A stretch of DNA of 64,000 bases from Ifrita kowaldi (taxonomy: Eukaryota; Chordata; Aves; Passeriformes; Cinclosomatidae). The position numbers and the translations under genes are program-made. Below, one piece after another: positions 1-13,590 of this stretch. The notes beneath the pieces were generated by a model that did not search any database, was not told the DNA's origin, and saw only the letters and a list, made by a program, of their open reading frames with translations. The DNA is taken from assembly GCA_013398055.1 (NCBI GenBank), contig VZRS01007507.1, forward strand, positions 744,001-808,000. The letters run 5' to 3'. The first letter of the stretch is position 1, and each line of letters begins with the position of its first letter.

Positions 1-2682
1 ACATTTTTGCTTTACCCCACCCCCTTAGAATTTCATATAAATTTACAATTTTTTCACTTACATTTTAAAAAGAAGCACAACTTAGACACTGTGCAAAACC
101 GTTTTCACAGTTAGGACTACAAGGTAGGGATCAGATAGGATAAGACCCTTTGTATAAAGATGAAGTGCAGTGTTACAATAAAGATGGCACAGATGTGCAC
201 CTCAAGATCAAAAAGAAAAAAATATGATGGTAAAGGGAGAATTGGTGGTTTAATGTCCATGAAGAATTCTTCCCAAGGTGCACCAGTACATCTGTTGTAG
301 ATTTGCCTATATTTATACTGACAGCTTTAGAGATATTTATGCAAGTGAACATCTGTAGGTGAGAGGCTAGCAGGCAACTGCGAGGTGAAACAAGGTGGTG
401 AGATGCTGGTGTCATAGTTACACATTTAACATAGTAATAAATAATGTAGAAAATAAAAGTTTGTCAGATATTAGACATAGGATCTTCTCTCTCCCATAGA
501 ACTTTGGTAGCATTTAGTTCCCAAACATTCCAATTTTTGCAGTACTCTAAAAAACAACCATTGGGAAGATTCTGCCCATTTGTACAGAAGATATCAATGG
601 TAATATTTTGTTTCCTTTTTTATCCTTATTACCAATTTTATTGGTGAAATACTAAAAAAATCTAAGTTATAAAATATCTTCAAACATTAGATTCAGGCGG
701 AAATAATGTTATTTTTATTTTTAGCTGATGTAAGATAAATAATAATGTATTGTTCTTTTGATATGATCTTCCATCTTGTCTTGTGGGAAAGAACAGGGAA
801 TCATTTAAACCACGGAATGGAAGTTCATTCAGCTCCTTTTCTCTTTTTAAGGATGACAGAAACTTATATATAATTTCATCACATACTTCTGCAGTCAACA
901 ACACCTTCACTGCTGAAAACTGACCTTCATTTCTCTCACAGAACACCATCATAAATCCATTTCACTGCTTGATATGGTTGGTTGAATTACAAATTATTGC
1001 CTTATTGCCTCCGATTTCAGGCAATGCTATGGTCAGCCTAGGTGCCATATCTGGGCATCTCTGTCTCACAGGTGGTTGTCGTAATAAATCAAGAATGATT
1101 AAATAGGTTATTTAAAGTATATAGACCTTTTTATGCATACTGACCTGCAATATAATAATAAGGTAATAAAATGTAGTACAAGTTGAGCTTAAGACCTGTT
1201 TCCATATCATGATATTGTTTAACGTGAACACATGTAAACGTTTTAAGAACATGACCTACAGGTCTATTTCAACAAAATCTTTCCAAGAGCCAGTGCTGTG
1301 CTGCTGTCCTTGCTGTACTTTCTGGAGCACACCTACTGTTTGGGGTAGGGGTAATTAAAATTTTAAGAGCTTTTAATATCTTGAATAGAATTCTATGTCA
1401 CATTTTCAAAAATAATGACATAACCATTGCCTTCTACCAAATTCTGTATATTTTCAGATGAACTTCTGATTAGCATTTTCAATACATGGGCTTTCCGCTG
1501 CTTTTTCTTTATTTTGGGTGTTCTTGTTTCAATGAGAGAAAATGCTGGTAGGATAATCATAAACCCTGTGACTTTGAAGATCAAAATTCTCTTCCCTGCT
1601 TCACAATTTGCTGTAAGTATGACTTAGGCAAGTTTGTTCTTTGATTTCTTTCCCAGAAAAATTCATTGTGTCATTGTTATTCCGCTTTACATGACTATTG
1701 CTCATTTATACTCGTTTTGCACATTCATTCAGACACCTTCATATAGAAATGGTAGGGTTATTGAAGATAAAAATGCTTTTCTGTGTCAAGATTACAATAA
1801 CGACTATATATGTAAAAGCATTTCTTATAGAAGGACTATTTGTACTTACCCAGATGGTGGACGATGTTTTTGGCAGGCCGAGAAACACCCTTAATTCTTG
1901 CTCTTTTTCTTATTAATTCTTCTCAGAGGCATACAAACTGGAAGATCTCTGCCTGCTGTATTTGCATTGCTTTGGCACACAGGGACTGCAGAATCAGACT
2001 AAAATACTACTGAAAAAGGCACTGAACACACAGCTATTGGAAAATAATGTCCTGAGATTGGTTGGTCCCTATCTTGTGATTATCTAGTACATTTCACAGA
2101 ACCTCTATGAATGTTCAGTTAGAGTCTTTACAATCCTATGTTATGGTTACAAATAAGAGTTGAATGGAGATGTTTTGAATGTTTTAAATCAGATTTTTCA
2201 TCTGAGTGAATCTTGCATTTCAATGACCCTGAATAAAAATCAAGATCTCATATGCTGACAGCCTGTCCTTGTGTGAACAATCCTTTCTTTTTAAAGCCCT
2301 CCTAACTGTGCTGAAGATAAGACACGTGACAAACTGCTGCCAGGAACTGGAGAAAGACTTTTGTTGGTTATTTGTTGGTTTTGCTTTTTCCTTAAATTCT
2401 TTCTAAATGGGTAATGCACATAAATTTCACAGACTTCTTGCAAGAGATTTTTTGCATTCTTAAGAAAATAATTGAAATATCAAAGTCTTGTTGTTAAAAG
2501 GCTTGATGAGCATTTTTAAAGCCATTATACTTACAATATCATTTATATTGATCTTGGAGGAAATAAAAAAACAGGTTCGAACTTATGAACTAAACTTCTA
2601 TAGTATTCAAAACCTGTTCAATAGTCAAAAAGATTTTCTCCTAACTGTCAAAATTCTTTCACCCTTAGTCATATGTAGCCTC
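1..2682. other. Unique AT-rich non-coding DNA
   Basis: No recognisable gene, RNA or repeat. ORFs on both strands are under 91 codons, of low complexity and without a known motif, so they look like chance frames. Confidence 0.6.
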
Positions 2683-3020
2683 GCCCTGGACCTCCACGGG
2701 CTGCAGGGACACAGCTGCCTCACTATGATGTTCCCCACAGGCTGCATGGGAATCTCTGCTCTGGCACCTGGAGCCCCTCTTCTTCACCAACGTCTGCTGA
2801 GTTGTTTCTTTCACATATTCTCTCTACTGTCTTCAGCTGCAGTTTCATCCAGCCCTTATCCAAAGGTGCCACCACTGTCTCTGACAGGTTCAGCCTTGGC
2901 CACGGCAGGTCTGTCCTGGAGCTGGCTGGCACTGGGTCTCTCAGACATGGGGGAATTTCCTGACAGCTGGTCACAGAATCCAGCCTATGCAAACCCAATG
3001 CATTAATGTCTGACAAATTT
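2683..3020 (-). mobile_element. Truncated endogenous-retrovirus LTR, 5' part only
   Basis: This stretch closely resembles the right-hand part of the LTR at 35536-36632. Shared words on the plus strand include GGGCTGCAGGGACACAGCTG, TTTCACATATTCTCTCT and TTCAGCCTTGGCCAC, in the same order. Read on the minus strand it is the first ~330 bases (U3 side) of that LTR; the R/U5 part is missing beyond 2683. The long plus-strand frame across it (2488-3006) is antisense to the LTR and is not a gene. The right boundary is uncertain by about 15 bases. Confidence 0.75.
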
Positions 3021-5420
3021 AACATCAAAGTATTTAGTACCTGTTGATTTAAGAAAAGAAAAAGAATTTGTCACATCTCCACATTTTATAATATATTTAA
3101 ATAGAAGCTATAAAAAACCTCTCGCTTTTCACTTTCCTGTCTCTCCCCTGTAAAAATTCCTCAGTTCCTCAGGACTTTTGAAAGTTCTCCCTGTTTGTTT
3201 GGGTTTTTAATTAATTTTTAAAATTTTAAATAAATCAGCAGATCTCTGATTAAATAAGCAATTATTTAATGAAAGCAGAAAGATTAGGACTGCTTAAAAA
3301 CAATAAATCACAACCATCAAAAATACAAGTGACCTTTATGGATTGATATCTGGGATATGTTAATTGATGTACTCTCTTGTGGATTTTAAGAACATGCAGA
3401 TAATTCTATCTGAAATGAAAGCATGTGTCATTATCTCCAAGAGTTCCCAGAAGCCCAGTAACAGTGCTAAATGACAGCACAGTGTGAATGTGAAGCAGCT
3501 GTGAATAGCTGTTTAATACTATCACTCTAGGCAAACAACATAACAAGAACCGGTTTGACTCAGAAAATGTCCATTGCATTTTGTCTTTATTTTTCTGTGT
3601 CATTAAAAAAAAAAAAAGTAGTAAAAACTCCAATCTCCTCACCTCCCTTCTTGCATCCTGGCATTACAAGGCCTTTGTCATGTGCAGTTTTCATGTTGCA
3701 GAAATAATTCATCTTGCTCTTTTACGTCTTGCTGACACAAGCATCATTGTGTGCTACATTATTAAACCAGTTGTCTCACTTGACTGGACTTTAAGACAGA
3801 ATTCTCTTGTAGCCAAGTGAAAAATACTTCACCTCAGAGGAGAAGACCTGTCCACTTGACCGTGTGTGAAATACGTGCTGGAATACGTGCAGCTGCTGAG
3901 ACTGCCTAGCGGATGTTTCTTCGTGCTGCTGTGTTGTGCTTGTGATGTCTACCAAAGTACTGGAAACCTTCCTAAGGTCAAACAAGTGCCATGGAAAGCA
4001 GAAAAGAGTAAGCTTAGATGCTTGTCTGACAGAGGCTCCTCTCTGAACTGATTTTCAAAGACAGTGTCTATCTAAAAGCTCTCTTTTGTTGGCTGCTTTA
4101 TGCTGCTTTAACACTTTTAGTGGTTGTCCTCAATGAAACATGGTGACAGGAGAAGGATGGGGCTCACCAGGGAACTAAGGAAGGGCCAAGGAGATTACAT
4201 AGAGCGAAGAATCATCCCTCAGATAACTGAAACTGTAGGAAGAGTGGGTAGCTGAGAGAGGGTGTTGCTTAGGTCGTAAGGGGTACTTACCCTCCATTTC
4301 CAGCAAGTTATACATTGCTTCAAGTATTAGCTGTAAAACACAATGAAAGTTTCAGAGATACGTAAAGATTTTGGAGACATTACAAATATTAATTTATATT
4401 ATTACTTTGACCACCACAAGTTTTACATCTAGTTGTTTGGGAAGGGTCACCCTTTGCCTACTTACTGAGTTCTTGCTCTTGAGTTTTCTCAGAGGTTTGC
4501 ATAAATATTTAAAAGCTGACTTCTGTGTCCTCTTCATTTCATGTACCGTAGAAAAATAAAAGGAAGAACAAAACCTATTTTCCTTCATAATAAGTGCACT
4601 AAAAGAAAATGAGGAGACACACTGTGCATATGGAATAGTAAATGCTCCTTCAAGAGATCTTATGGCAAGATAACATGAAGGGATAAATAAAGACTGAAGT
4701 ATGGCTTTTCCTTTTTTAATAGCTGGAAAATTGTTAATCTATTAGTATTGATAGACAGGTGAACATTTTCCTGCATGTAAGGACTTGAGTAGTTTCTTCT
4801 GGTTTTGGATGGCACTGAAAGAATTGTATGCATTTCTGTGCTGTTTTGTTGTTGCTGCTCCACTGCTCCAGATGTGGTATCTAGGAGCTTGTATGATCCT
4901 GCTGTGACCAGAACTGCAGAGAAAAGAAAGCCTGAACCACAAGTGCTGGCTCCCTACTTGGCTGTACTTCATCCTGCAACCCATGTGGAAGATAGATAAG
5001 ACTCCTGCTTTCTCACTGTTTTAGTGATAAACTAATGTTACATATCTTCTGGTGAAAAATCTGCTAAACAGAAGGCAAATATTCTGTATATGTGTGTCAA
5101 GATTTGGGATTCTCAGATTTGGGATAGGATTTATTGGACTTGCTGATGAGCTATTAAAAATTATATTTTTCTTTCCTTGAGTAGGTGATTAAATGTGAGA
5201 TGGAATGTTGCACAGTCTCCAAGAGTGAAGATAGGTTTAGGGCCTTCTATCCCTCACTGTTATCCCTCTTTTTGACTACTCTGCCTGTGTTGATGGGAGG
5301 TAAAAGCCAATGTTAATTCAATGGAACTGCCAGGTGTTTAGCATGTGAACCTAGATAAAGAAACCAAATAGCTCTGTTAACCTGGGCAGAAGAGGATTTC
5401 TTTCCACTCCCCTTATTCCA
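3021..5420. other. Unique non-coding DNA
   Basis: No gene or recognised repeat. It holds a short poly-A run near 3605-3617. The ORFs are short and overlap one another on opposite strands, as expected by chance. Confidence 0.55.
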
Positions 5421-5568
5421 TCTCATAACCTATCTTCTAAGTAGCCTTCAGTCAACAGTATTTTCTCTCTTTCCCAAACGTCTCTGTGGATGTTCTGTGT
5501 GCTCTGCTCTGGGTGTTGACAGCAAAGAATTTACTCAAATTTGACTCACTGAGCACCAGCTCCACACA
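5421..5568. repeat. Unidentified interspersed repeat, copy A
   Basis: The ~150 bases match 24536-24689 in order and orientation. Shared blocks on the plus strand are TTCCCAAACGT, GACAGCAAAGAATTTACTCAAAT (copy B has GGCAGCAAAGACTTTACTC) and GCACCAGCTCCACAC, and the left ends share a CATAACC...TAAGT(A/T)GCC block. The copies differ by many substitutions and small indels, so they look old. The minus-strand translations also resemble each other (for example NLSKFFAVNTQSRA versus NLSKVFAASSQSRT), but both frames are short. I do not recognise the family. Confidence 0.6.
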
Positions 5569-5774
5569 CCTACTAAAATCTGAGTTGGTTTCTACTCTTA
5601 ACTCCCTCCTGGTCTTATGGACAGTGGTCATACTGTGTAGACCACCAGAATACACTGGAAAAATATTCTGAAGAAATAAGCTGCTGAAAGATCAAAACCC
5701 TTCATTTTCCTAAACATTTAATTGAATGAATCTAGTTCTTCTTAGGGCCATTTTCACACTTATTCAGTCCTCAG

Positions 5775-5803
5775 AGCAGCAGGCAGCAGGCAGCAGGCAG
5801 CAG
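5775..5803. repeat. Short 7-bp tandem repeat (AGGCAGC)n
   Basis: About four consecutive units of AGGCAGC with no interruption. Confidence 0.9.
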
Positions 5804-5967
5804 TTCAGTCTGCATTGTAAATTGGAACAGTTTCACAGCATATGGTCACTTGGAGGAAATAAACTCTCCATTGATAGCCCTACAGTTCTCTTGAGCTAAA
5901 TAATGTTAAATTTGACCTTGGTTAGCATTCTGCAAAGTGGCTATGAAGAATGAATAAGTTAAAAAAA

Positions 5968-6272
5968 GACTGGGCTCAAAAGTCGGTAGTCAATACTTTC
6001 TACTCTACCTGAAGGCTGGTTACAGGTGAAGTTCTCCAGGGTCTATTCTGGGACCTTGTTTATTTAATATCTTTATAAATTAGTTGGAAACAGAATGGAG
6101 CCCCATCAAATTTGCAGATGACACCAAAACAGAGGGTGCAGTTCATATACTTGAGGGCTTCGTTGCCCTTCAGAACCAGACTAGACAAAGCCCCAAGTAC
6201 TGAATTCGGTTATTGTCTTGCTTTGAAGAGGGCGTCCCAAGGTCCTGTGCAGCCTGAATGATTCTGGGATTC
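5968..6272 (+). mobile_element. CR1 LINE fragment with reverse-transcriptase remnant
   Basis: The plus strand encodes a decayed piece of the CR1 reverse transcriptase. A segment reading like 'GSILGPCLFNIFIN' is followed by FADDTK (6111-6128), the catalytic aspartate box. After a gap it ends with a CR1-like 3' tail (CCTGAATGATTCTGGGATTCC, near 6252-6272). The interval is too short for the distance between these parts in a full element, so internal sequence has been lost. The frame is broken. Confidence 0.75.
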
Positions 6273-9200
6273 CAATGGCATTTCCCCCGAAGAATGTTGA
6301 TTATAACTCTATAAAAGGAAACCAGCAGTGTTGTGAACTGTTTATCTCACACAGCTCTTTGCAGTTACTTCTCAGGATGATTCAGAATGAGACCTTCAGC
6401 CTGAGAAATTGATACTTACTGAGTGTGATTTCCTAACAGATTTCCTAAGGAGCTGGGGACACAGTGAGCCATAGTCCAACACTGAACTTACTTGGAAAGG
6501 TGCCTCACTTGATTTTTTCTTTTTAAAAATTGTGTTGGGATCGATTATGATGACTAGGAAGTTAATGTCAAGTAATTTTAAAATACTGACAAATATGTGT
6601 CTTTAAATTGTTATTTCTGTTAATAAATGTGGGCAGGTTTTTGGCCTGTGACAAAGACAGAGCATCTCTGAGAACACTGCCAGTTGGCAGCCCTTTCTGA
6701 ATATTTTCAGAATGAGCTTACTAATAGAAAACTAAATAATTCACATGAAAATTATGACACTGTACCATCATTTGGGTAAACAGTTGCTGACAAAAATGGC
6801 AGAGCAGCTATGAGTTCGCTGCTGTCTACCTGTGATTAGAATTGAGTGAGTAGCAGAAGTTTCAAAGAATACTGATTTGATGACATTCATTGCTATGTTG
6901 TGTTCCCTGGATAAGGAGAGTGGAAAGCTCTTTGTGTACTTACAAGCCTGAATAATTTAAAAATATTTTTGCTTTTCTATAATAATGAGCATACATATTT
7001 GCATCTCAGATCTTGTTAGAGGCTACTTAGCATACAGAAGAATAACTTATAGTAATTAAGAGAAACACTGATGTGAATCTAAAAGAAAAATAATAGTGAC
7101 AAAGTGTTTATTTAATTTAGGTTCTCTACCCACTTAGGAGAGAATTTGACTGTGATGTGTGTGTCTGTGGGGTGAAATTTTGATAGCTAGGGTACTTAAC
7201 TAATGGAACGATTTACATGAGTGTGAAGAATGATTGTCTGTTATCCCAAGACTTACAAAATAAAAAGATATTCTGAAAAGTGTTGTGCCATAGAATTCAT
7301 TTAAAAATGATCCAAGTAGAGAATGGCTGAGATTCTGTGGGATGTCATGCTGTCTGATCAGACAGACAACCTATTGCCTTCTGTCCTTTGTACTGTGCAT
7401 CAAAAGTACTTATGAAAAATAAATGTATTACTGCAATGTTCAATAGAAGTTAATTGTGCAGTGAGGTATTTTGCATGGCTACCTTTTAAGGGATAACCAG
7501 CACATATTGAGTTAACATGAGTAAGAAAATATTACTGGAGCGTCACAACTCATTCCAGGTTCTTTCCAGCTAACAGATGCTAGCCAGAGAAATACCATGT
7601 GTTTTTCAAAAGGAAGACAGTCTGAACACTAGGAAGACATTTAAAAGGTTAGGCCAAGAATAATTTACAATGTGTTACTTGCTTGACTGATGTATATTAT
7701 ATGAAGTTATGATCTGAGCTTACTCCTGTTGTATCAGTATTCTGATTGCAAAAAATGGTTGTCTTGCATTTGATGAATGTTCCACTTAAATTTACAGCAG
7801 AGGTCTTTACCACTGGGCCTATGTTGTACACAATACTGCTGAAAAGTGTTGGTTCAAATTAGGATGTGTATTATCCCTGTTTAACACTGGTTTTCACTAT
7901 GACACTTATGGAAATAGTACGCAGGCACTGATGTCAGAAAAATAAAACCAGTAATGGTGAGCTCTATGGCAAAATGTCCCTAACACAGAGTCGTTGTGAG
8001 CCATTGCTTTCTTGATTACAAGCTCATCCTGCACCACTATTTTGACAGACAAAGCATGATGAGGAGTAGGACAAAAGGGGGTCAGGCTAAGTGTGATTAC
8101 GCACACCTTGGAGCTCAGTTTTATTGCCCTGGGAATTCTCCTGGTGTCTGCTGAAATGTCTGTCCTGCCCGTGTTGAGGTTATGGAGGATCTCATGGTTA
8201 GCAGAGGTGCAGCCCAAGCAAGGTCTAGTTTCCTAAATCTGGCTGTCTTCCCAGGTGTTTTTAACAGGTTTGACCTACAGTTCTGGTTAAAAATATAATT
8301 TCTGATTTTTAGTACCACAGAGAAAGAGGCTTTTGTGAAACAGTGTATTTTGAGCTGTATGTCTGGTTTGGTTGGTTTAGTCGTGGTATTGTTTTGTTTT
8401 GGTTTTGTTTGGTTTTGATTTTGTTTCTTCCTCCAGTGGTCTTGGATGACAGAAGAACTTGTGGTTTGGATGGACCTCCAGTCCAGTATTTCCTATCTGT
8501 TTGAAACAACTGAAGAACCTTAGATTTAGATCTTTCTAGTATAGAGATACTTAACAGACCTAAGTAGAACAGAATTTTGAACTTAATTAAAATAAACAAA
8601 TTTAAGAAGTTGTATGACAAAGAAAGAGGTTTTCTGTTTCGATGTAGCTATAGTAAAAACATCTATAAGGAGTTACTAAATTGTATATAGGCATGTGTCA
8701 AGACAGCACTTGACATAATGAAATGGGACCTACAGACACCATGGATGTTTGTTATAAGTTTCTTAGTTATGCTCTTTGTTTTGCCTGTGTTGCATGCATA
8801 CAGGGTCTAATAATGTTTTCTGATATAAAACTACAGGGATGGTGACATTCCACTACATTTCAGCAGTATTTCAAGGGTCCAAACAGTACCATTTTTCGCC
8901 TTCTAAAATTTTCTGCTTGCTTATTGCATATTTAAGTGACTTAAGTTGGTAGTATTAGCTGAGTGTGAAACTAGGAAAAGTGACTTTAGCACTTAGATGA
9001 GCGTACTTTCATGCAGTTACTGAGACTATAAAAATGATAATATAGGAAAATTTTGAATAAATTATTTTTTTTCAATACATTCTGTATCTTCTTACTAAAG
9101 AGACCAAATATTCAACAAAAAAAAATTTGGATGGTTTCTGCAAATTGAGACAGTTAATACTGGAGAGGGTACAAATCCCATCATACATTTATGTGAATAA

Positions 9201-12200
9201 TAAATAAAAGGTAATGGTCCATCATCACAAATACACTTTGAGAACAAAGAACGTTTTATTAGGTTTACCTTGTTATGTTATTATAGCTTTCTTTTGTGAA
9301 GGCCATTCAAGCATGTAACCACTGGTGGCTTTATAAAAGATAATAAAGTTTATTAGTATAATAATGGGCAATGAATAATACTTTAGAAATAGCAAAGAGG
9401 CTGTAAAAAATTGGATAAGTCAAAACTATGTTATCAAAAGCTATTGTGTCTTCTCTAAAGGAAAAGGGGCCTTAGCAGTCCAGTCTTCTTACGTAGTGCA
9501 GTGTTTAATGGGTGAAAAAAGTAAAATCCTAGACAAAGTACACGCAATAAAAAAAAAAAAAAAAAATTACATTTGGGTTATTATTCTGTAGCGGTTTGCT
9601 GGTGACTTTGATTCTGTGTTTGATGACTTTTTCTCATACTCCTGAAAGTAGTCTAGAACTTTTTATGTTTTATGAGGACCAGACTAACAACATTTTTGAC
9701 ACACTCAAAATATGTTAGCAGCTTTCCTCTTGAGTGTTTCACATTCTTTCACTGGATTCCTTGCTCAATATGAAGGAAGCACACTATACTCAATGAACAG
9801 CATTCTGTAAGACTGGATTCTATAATTTAATTTTTTTCTGTGGTGAGCTGACTTTGAAGTTAGTGTTAACTCCATCCAGGAGAGAATTCCATGATTTTTG
9901 AAGAAGTGTCAGGTCTCACAAAGAATGAATTATCTCTCAATTTCTTTTTCTCCCTGCATGTGGAAAAGCTTCCATAGAATATGAAAGAGATCTACAGCGG
10001 CCAGACTTAGCAAAGGAGTTTGAGGGGGCAGCAGCAGAATGCATCTTCACTTCTTCACTTCTCTCGAAGTCTCACCTTAGTGACGTGTTTCCAGTGGCTT
10101 ATCTTGTCCTGTATTATGGTATCCCACAACTTGCCAGATTTCACAAATAGACTAACTGTACTTACTACACCTTCCCTTCTTCTGCCGTGTCATGCCATGG
10201 ATGCTTTTTGCAGGAGGCTGTTTAATGGATTTCTTGCACCAGTAGGTTTTGCTGTTGTACTGTGGGCTGTCACTTTGCTGCTGCATACATGGTTGTGTTT
10301 TAAAGCAGTCAGTTTATAATAACTCTATCCCTTACATAAATAGGAACAGTGGTAATTGAAACAGTAGCAACAGATGAATATCAAAATAATTTTTTTGTGA
10401 AAACCATAAAATAGATACTATACACTTTGGAAAACAGAGGGAAGAACATGGTAACAGCTCCCGACTTCTATCTGAGCTGCACTGTGAAATTGGAAGATGT
10501 CGTGGTGGGGGGCCCTTGGTGAGATGCCAACAGCAAGTTCAGCAGTTTCTCTTGGCTCAGTTCTTCTCCCAGTATTTAAGTATCTAACAGTTTATGCCAG
10601 ATGTGCAGGTGTCCTTGGAGTGGGAGCCTCTTTCACCCTGTTACCATTGTTGCATGCAGCGTGTTGACAGTTTGAGACCGGTTCTCTCTTTTATTACCTA
10701 AGGTAGAAGAAGCAAAGTAAGAATTATGTGGCAACTAGGATGTGTTTCATCCTTTTAGGATGAAGATATTTTAATATTTTCCAGAACATTTCAGCTATCA
10801 TAATGGTATTGAGACCTGATGGTTCCTGTTAAATGAAGTACTACATAAAACATCATTAGTGATGTCAACAATTTCAGGGGAATGGTAGAAGAATTCTGTG
10901 GTAAAACAATTCTTTTTGATTATTTTTTTTTTCTGATAAGTTTCTCAACACCAAAAAATAAAACTGTACTTCAGTTCCCAGCTTGGATAGCAGTAGCACA
11001 TCTGCCCCCCTTACTGACCTGTTGTATAAATACATTAGATACCATGAGGCGCTCAAGCAGTGCTGTTTGAAAAATAGGTGCCTGACTGGTTTGTTGTTTT
11101 TTTGGGTTTTTTCTCTTTTTCTTTGGCAAAATAAGAGGCTGAGATCTTTTTGGTTTCCCAAAGTATAATTCTGCAATGCCTTGAGATGGAATATCCAGCA
11201 GTAGAAGAAGCTAGCAAGTAAGACAGATGGACATTTGGCTCTGAAGCACCTGAAAGTTGTGGTGGAAGAAAGAGCTGACCTCAGTAAAGATATAATGGAA
11301 ATAATGAAATATGTTCTCATGCTATAAGCTTTATTTAAATAGGGGGAAAAATGAACAAAACCAAAGAGTTCATTGATACAGTAAAGCAAAATTTAATCCT
11401 GTATTTTAATCTAATTGTGATGAGTACTTCTACTAAAAAGACTGTCGTGGGTTTTCTACTGGTCATGTACAAGCTTTCATAAAAAATGCATGGAAATTAT
11501 AATGAAAACACAACTAGATTTTAACCTGTTTCATTAGCAGCCCAGCTCCTGGGAACATTTGACCTAGATCTGCCTACTAATACACAAACTTCATAATGAT
11601 TCAAGACAAATTTTCATAATGGATGACGTTAACTTTTGCACTGAGGCCTGAACACCACCTGTACCCATCTTAAATTCTATCTTTCCAGACTTAAATAGTG
11701 TTTGATTCAACTGCTGGTGCCTGAAGTTAATTCTTTTATATGGAGCTGAATTTTCCTGATGTGAGGAAAGCTGGTGGGACTTTTTTGTTTAGTTGTGGGA
11801 TTCCCTTTGTTGTTTTTTGTTTGTTTGTGGGGTTTTTTTTCTTTACTATTTGATAAAGATGCAGTAAATTTTCCATAGTGCGTACCTAGAATTTCTAATA
11901 AATGGGGGCTGGGAATGAGAAAAACTTGAACAGATGTTTAAAGATTTGTGTGAACTAAGCTTTTTCAGCCAAACCATATTCACAACTGGAGACAAAAAAT
12001 CTGTTGTGTGCACCTGAATGAATAAACACATATGAATGAATAAACATGCATGGAAACACATGGTAAGGCTGTTTATCACCTATGGAGAGACACTTGTCCT
12101 GATGGAAATTCCCTCCTGGGTACAAAATTGGGTAGGTGGATGCACTCTAGCTATCCACAGTAGTACTTTGGGAATTAGGTTTAGATGGTAAACACTTTAG

Positions 12201-13147
12201 AAAGAGCTGATTTAAAATTCTTCTGACTTTCTTGTCTGTGGGAGTAGCACACTGTCTACATGCAGGCTGACTGACTGTCAGTCAGGGATAGGCTGGGTAA
12301 TAAAAATAAATGATAATGAAAAATGCACGGGTAACTAGCACAAAACACAGACCTGGGGGAGAGCCTCTGCTGTGTGTGCTGGCACCAGAGTGCTACTTCA
12401 TTACTGCAGTATCTGCAAGTGGAGAGCAATTTCAGTGCTGGCATCTTAAAATGTTTTTAATGAATGCCCATGAAAACAGTGAGTCCAGGGTTAGTGCTCA
12501 TCTGTCTTCCTGTCTCAAAGACAGTTAGAATTTGATGTCAGTTTCATGGCAGTGGAACGAAGGAATTTCCTAAAGTAGTGAGTTCCAAATCAGGAATTTT
12601 TGAGGGAGATCTGGAGGAAGGCTGTGTATTGTGTTGTGTACAGTGGGGTTGATTCTGTAGATCTTTGGTTTGGGGAAAAAGGGTCCTACTGGACTATAAT
12701 TTTGGCAATTTCATGAACCACAGGATGCATGATTTATATTGAAAGCTATCATAGGGAACAAATAAGCAAACAAAAACCTGTATCCCAAATATATGTACAT
12801 GTCATGAGGGAAAAGAAGGAAGATTTAAAGAAGGGAAGGTGGCAGATTCTAAATAAATTTAGAAATAGCTGGAGAGTTGGTGAGATGGAAAGATATGAAG
12901 GCTGTCTTGGAAATGTGATGCATGCAATAGAGTTTCAATGCCAAAAGAGATATCAGAGATTTCCAAGTCCAAACAATGGAGAAGAATAAGCTTGTGTACA
13001 CATAAGTGAAATCTTATGGAAGACAAGAACTAGAGATAAATGAATAATTTTTTTCATGCATAGGCTGTATCACAGCTAGTGAGTAGTTTTGCAGTTTAAT
13101 CTGCTGTTGTCTTTGTGTTTTCACGTCTTCATGTGTTTTTCTTATAA
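6273..13147. other. Unique AT-rich non-coding DNA
   Basis: About 6.9 kb without a recognised gene. Simple-sequence stretches include a GTTTTG-type tract (8363-8426), an A18 run (9549-9566) and T/G-rich tracts near 11088-11136 and 11779-11840. The longest open frame (10874-11389, minus) has no known domain and a low-complexity hydrophobic composition. Confidence 0.55.
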
Positions 13148-13590
13148 TTGAGAATAATTGAACAATTCAGGCTGAAAAGGTTCCCTGGCAGTCACCTAGC
13201 TTTGTTGGAAGCAGGTTAATCTAGGTCAGACTTCTCTAGGCTTGCCCATCCATTTTCTGAGTGGTATCTCCAAGGATGGAGATTATGGATCCTTTGTGGA
13301 CAACCCATTCTAGTATTTGATCACATTTCTACTGGAAGAGTTCTTTCTTACATGTAAATAGAATTTTCTGTTTTTCAGCCTATTTCCTTTGTGTCTTTTC
13401 CTATCACTGGGAACTTCAAAAAGAATTTGCCTCTGTCCTTTCTGTATCCTTCCATTCAATATTTATTGGTGGTTAAGAGCTCCCTGTATCCTTCTCAAGG
13501 CTAAACAAACCCAGTTCTCTTGGCCTCTCCTCATAATTATTGCAGGTCTTTGTCCAGGTTTGTGCAGTTTGGACAGATAAGGTGTGACAA
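13148..13590 (-). mobile_element. CR1 LINE 3' end, old copy
   Basis: On the plus strand it begins with a degraded tail (AATTGAACAATTCAGGCTG) and continues through phrases typical of an inverted CR1 3' region, such as CAGTCACCTAG, TCTCCAAGGATGGAGATT and GGCCTCTCCTCA. The element is on the minus strand with its 3' end at about 13148. It is 5'-truncated and highly diverged, so no coding frame survives. Confidence 0.75.

Noticed and set aside
2488..3006. 172-codon plus-strand open frame
   Set aside because: Its second half is antisense LTR sequence and its first half unique AT-rich DNA, with no shared domain.
10874..11389. 171-codon minus-strand open frame
   Set aside because: Hydrophobic, low-complexity composition from AT-rich DNA, no motif, and overlapping plus-strand frames of similar quality. 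It is best explained by chance.
12268..12286. Short palindrome around CTGACTGACTGTCAGTCAG
   Set aside because: Too short and isolated, with no linked feature.
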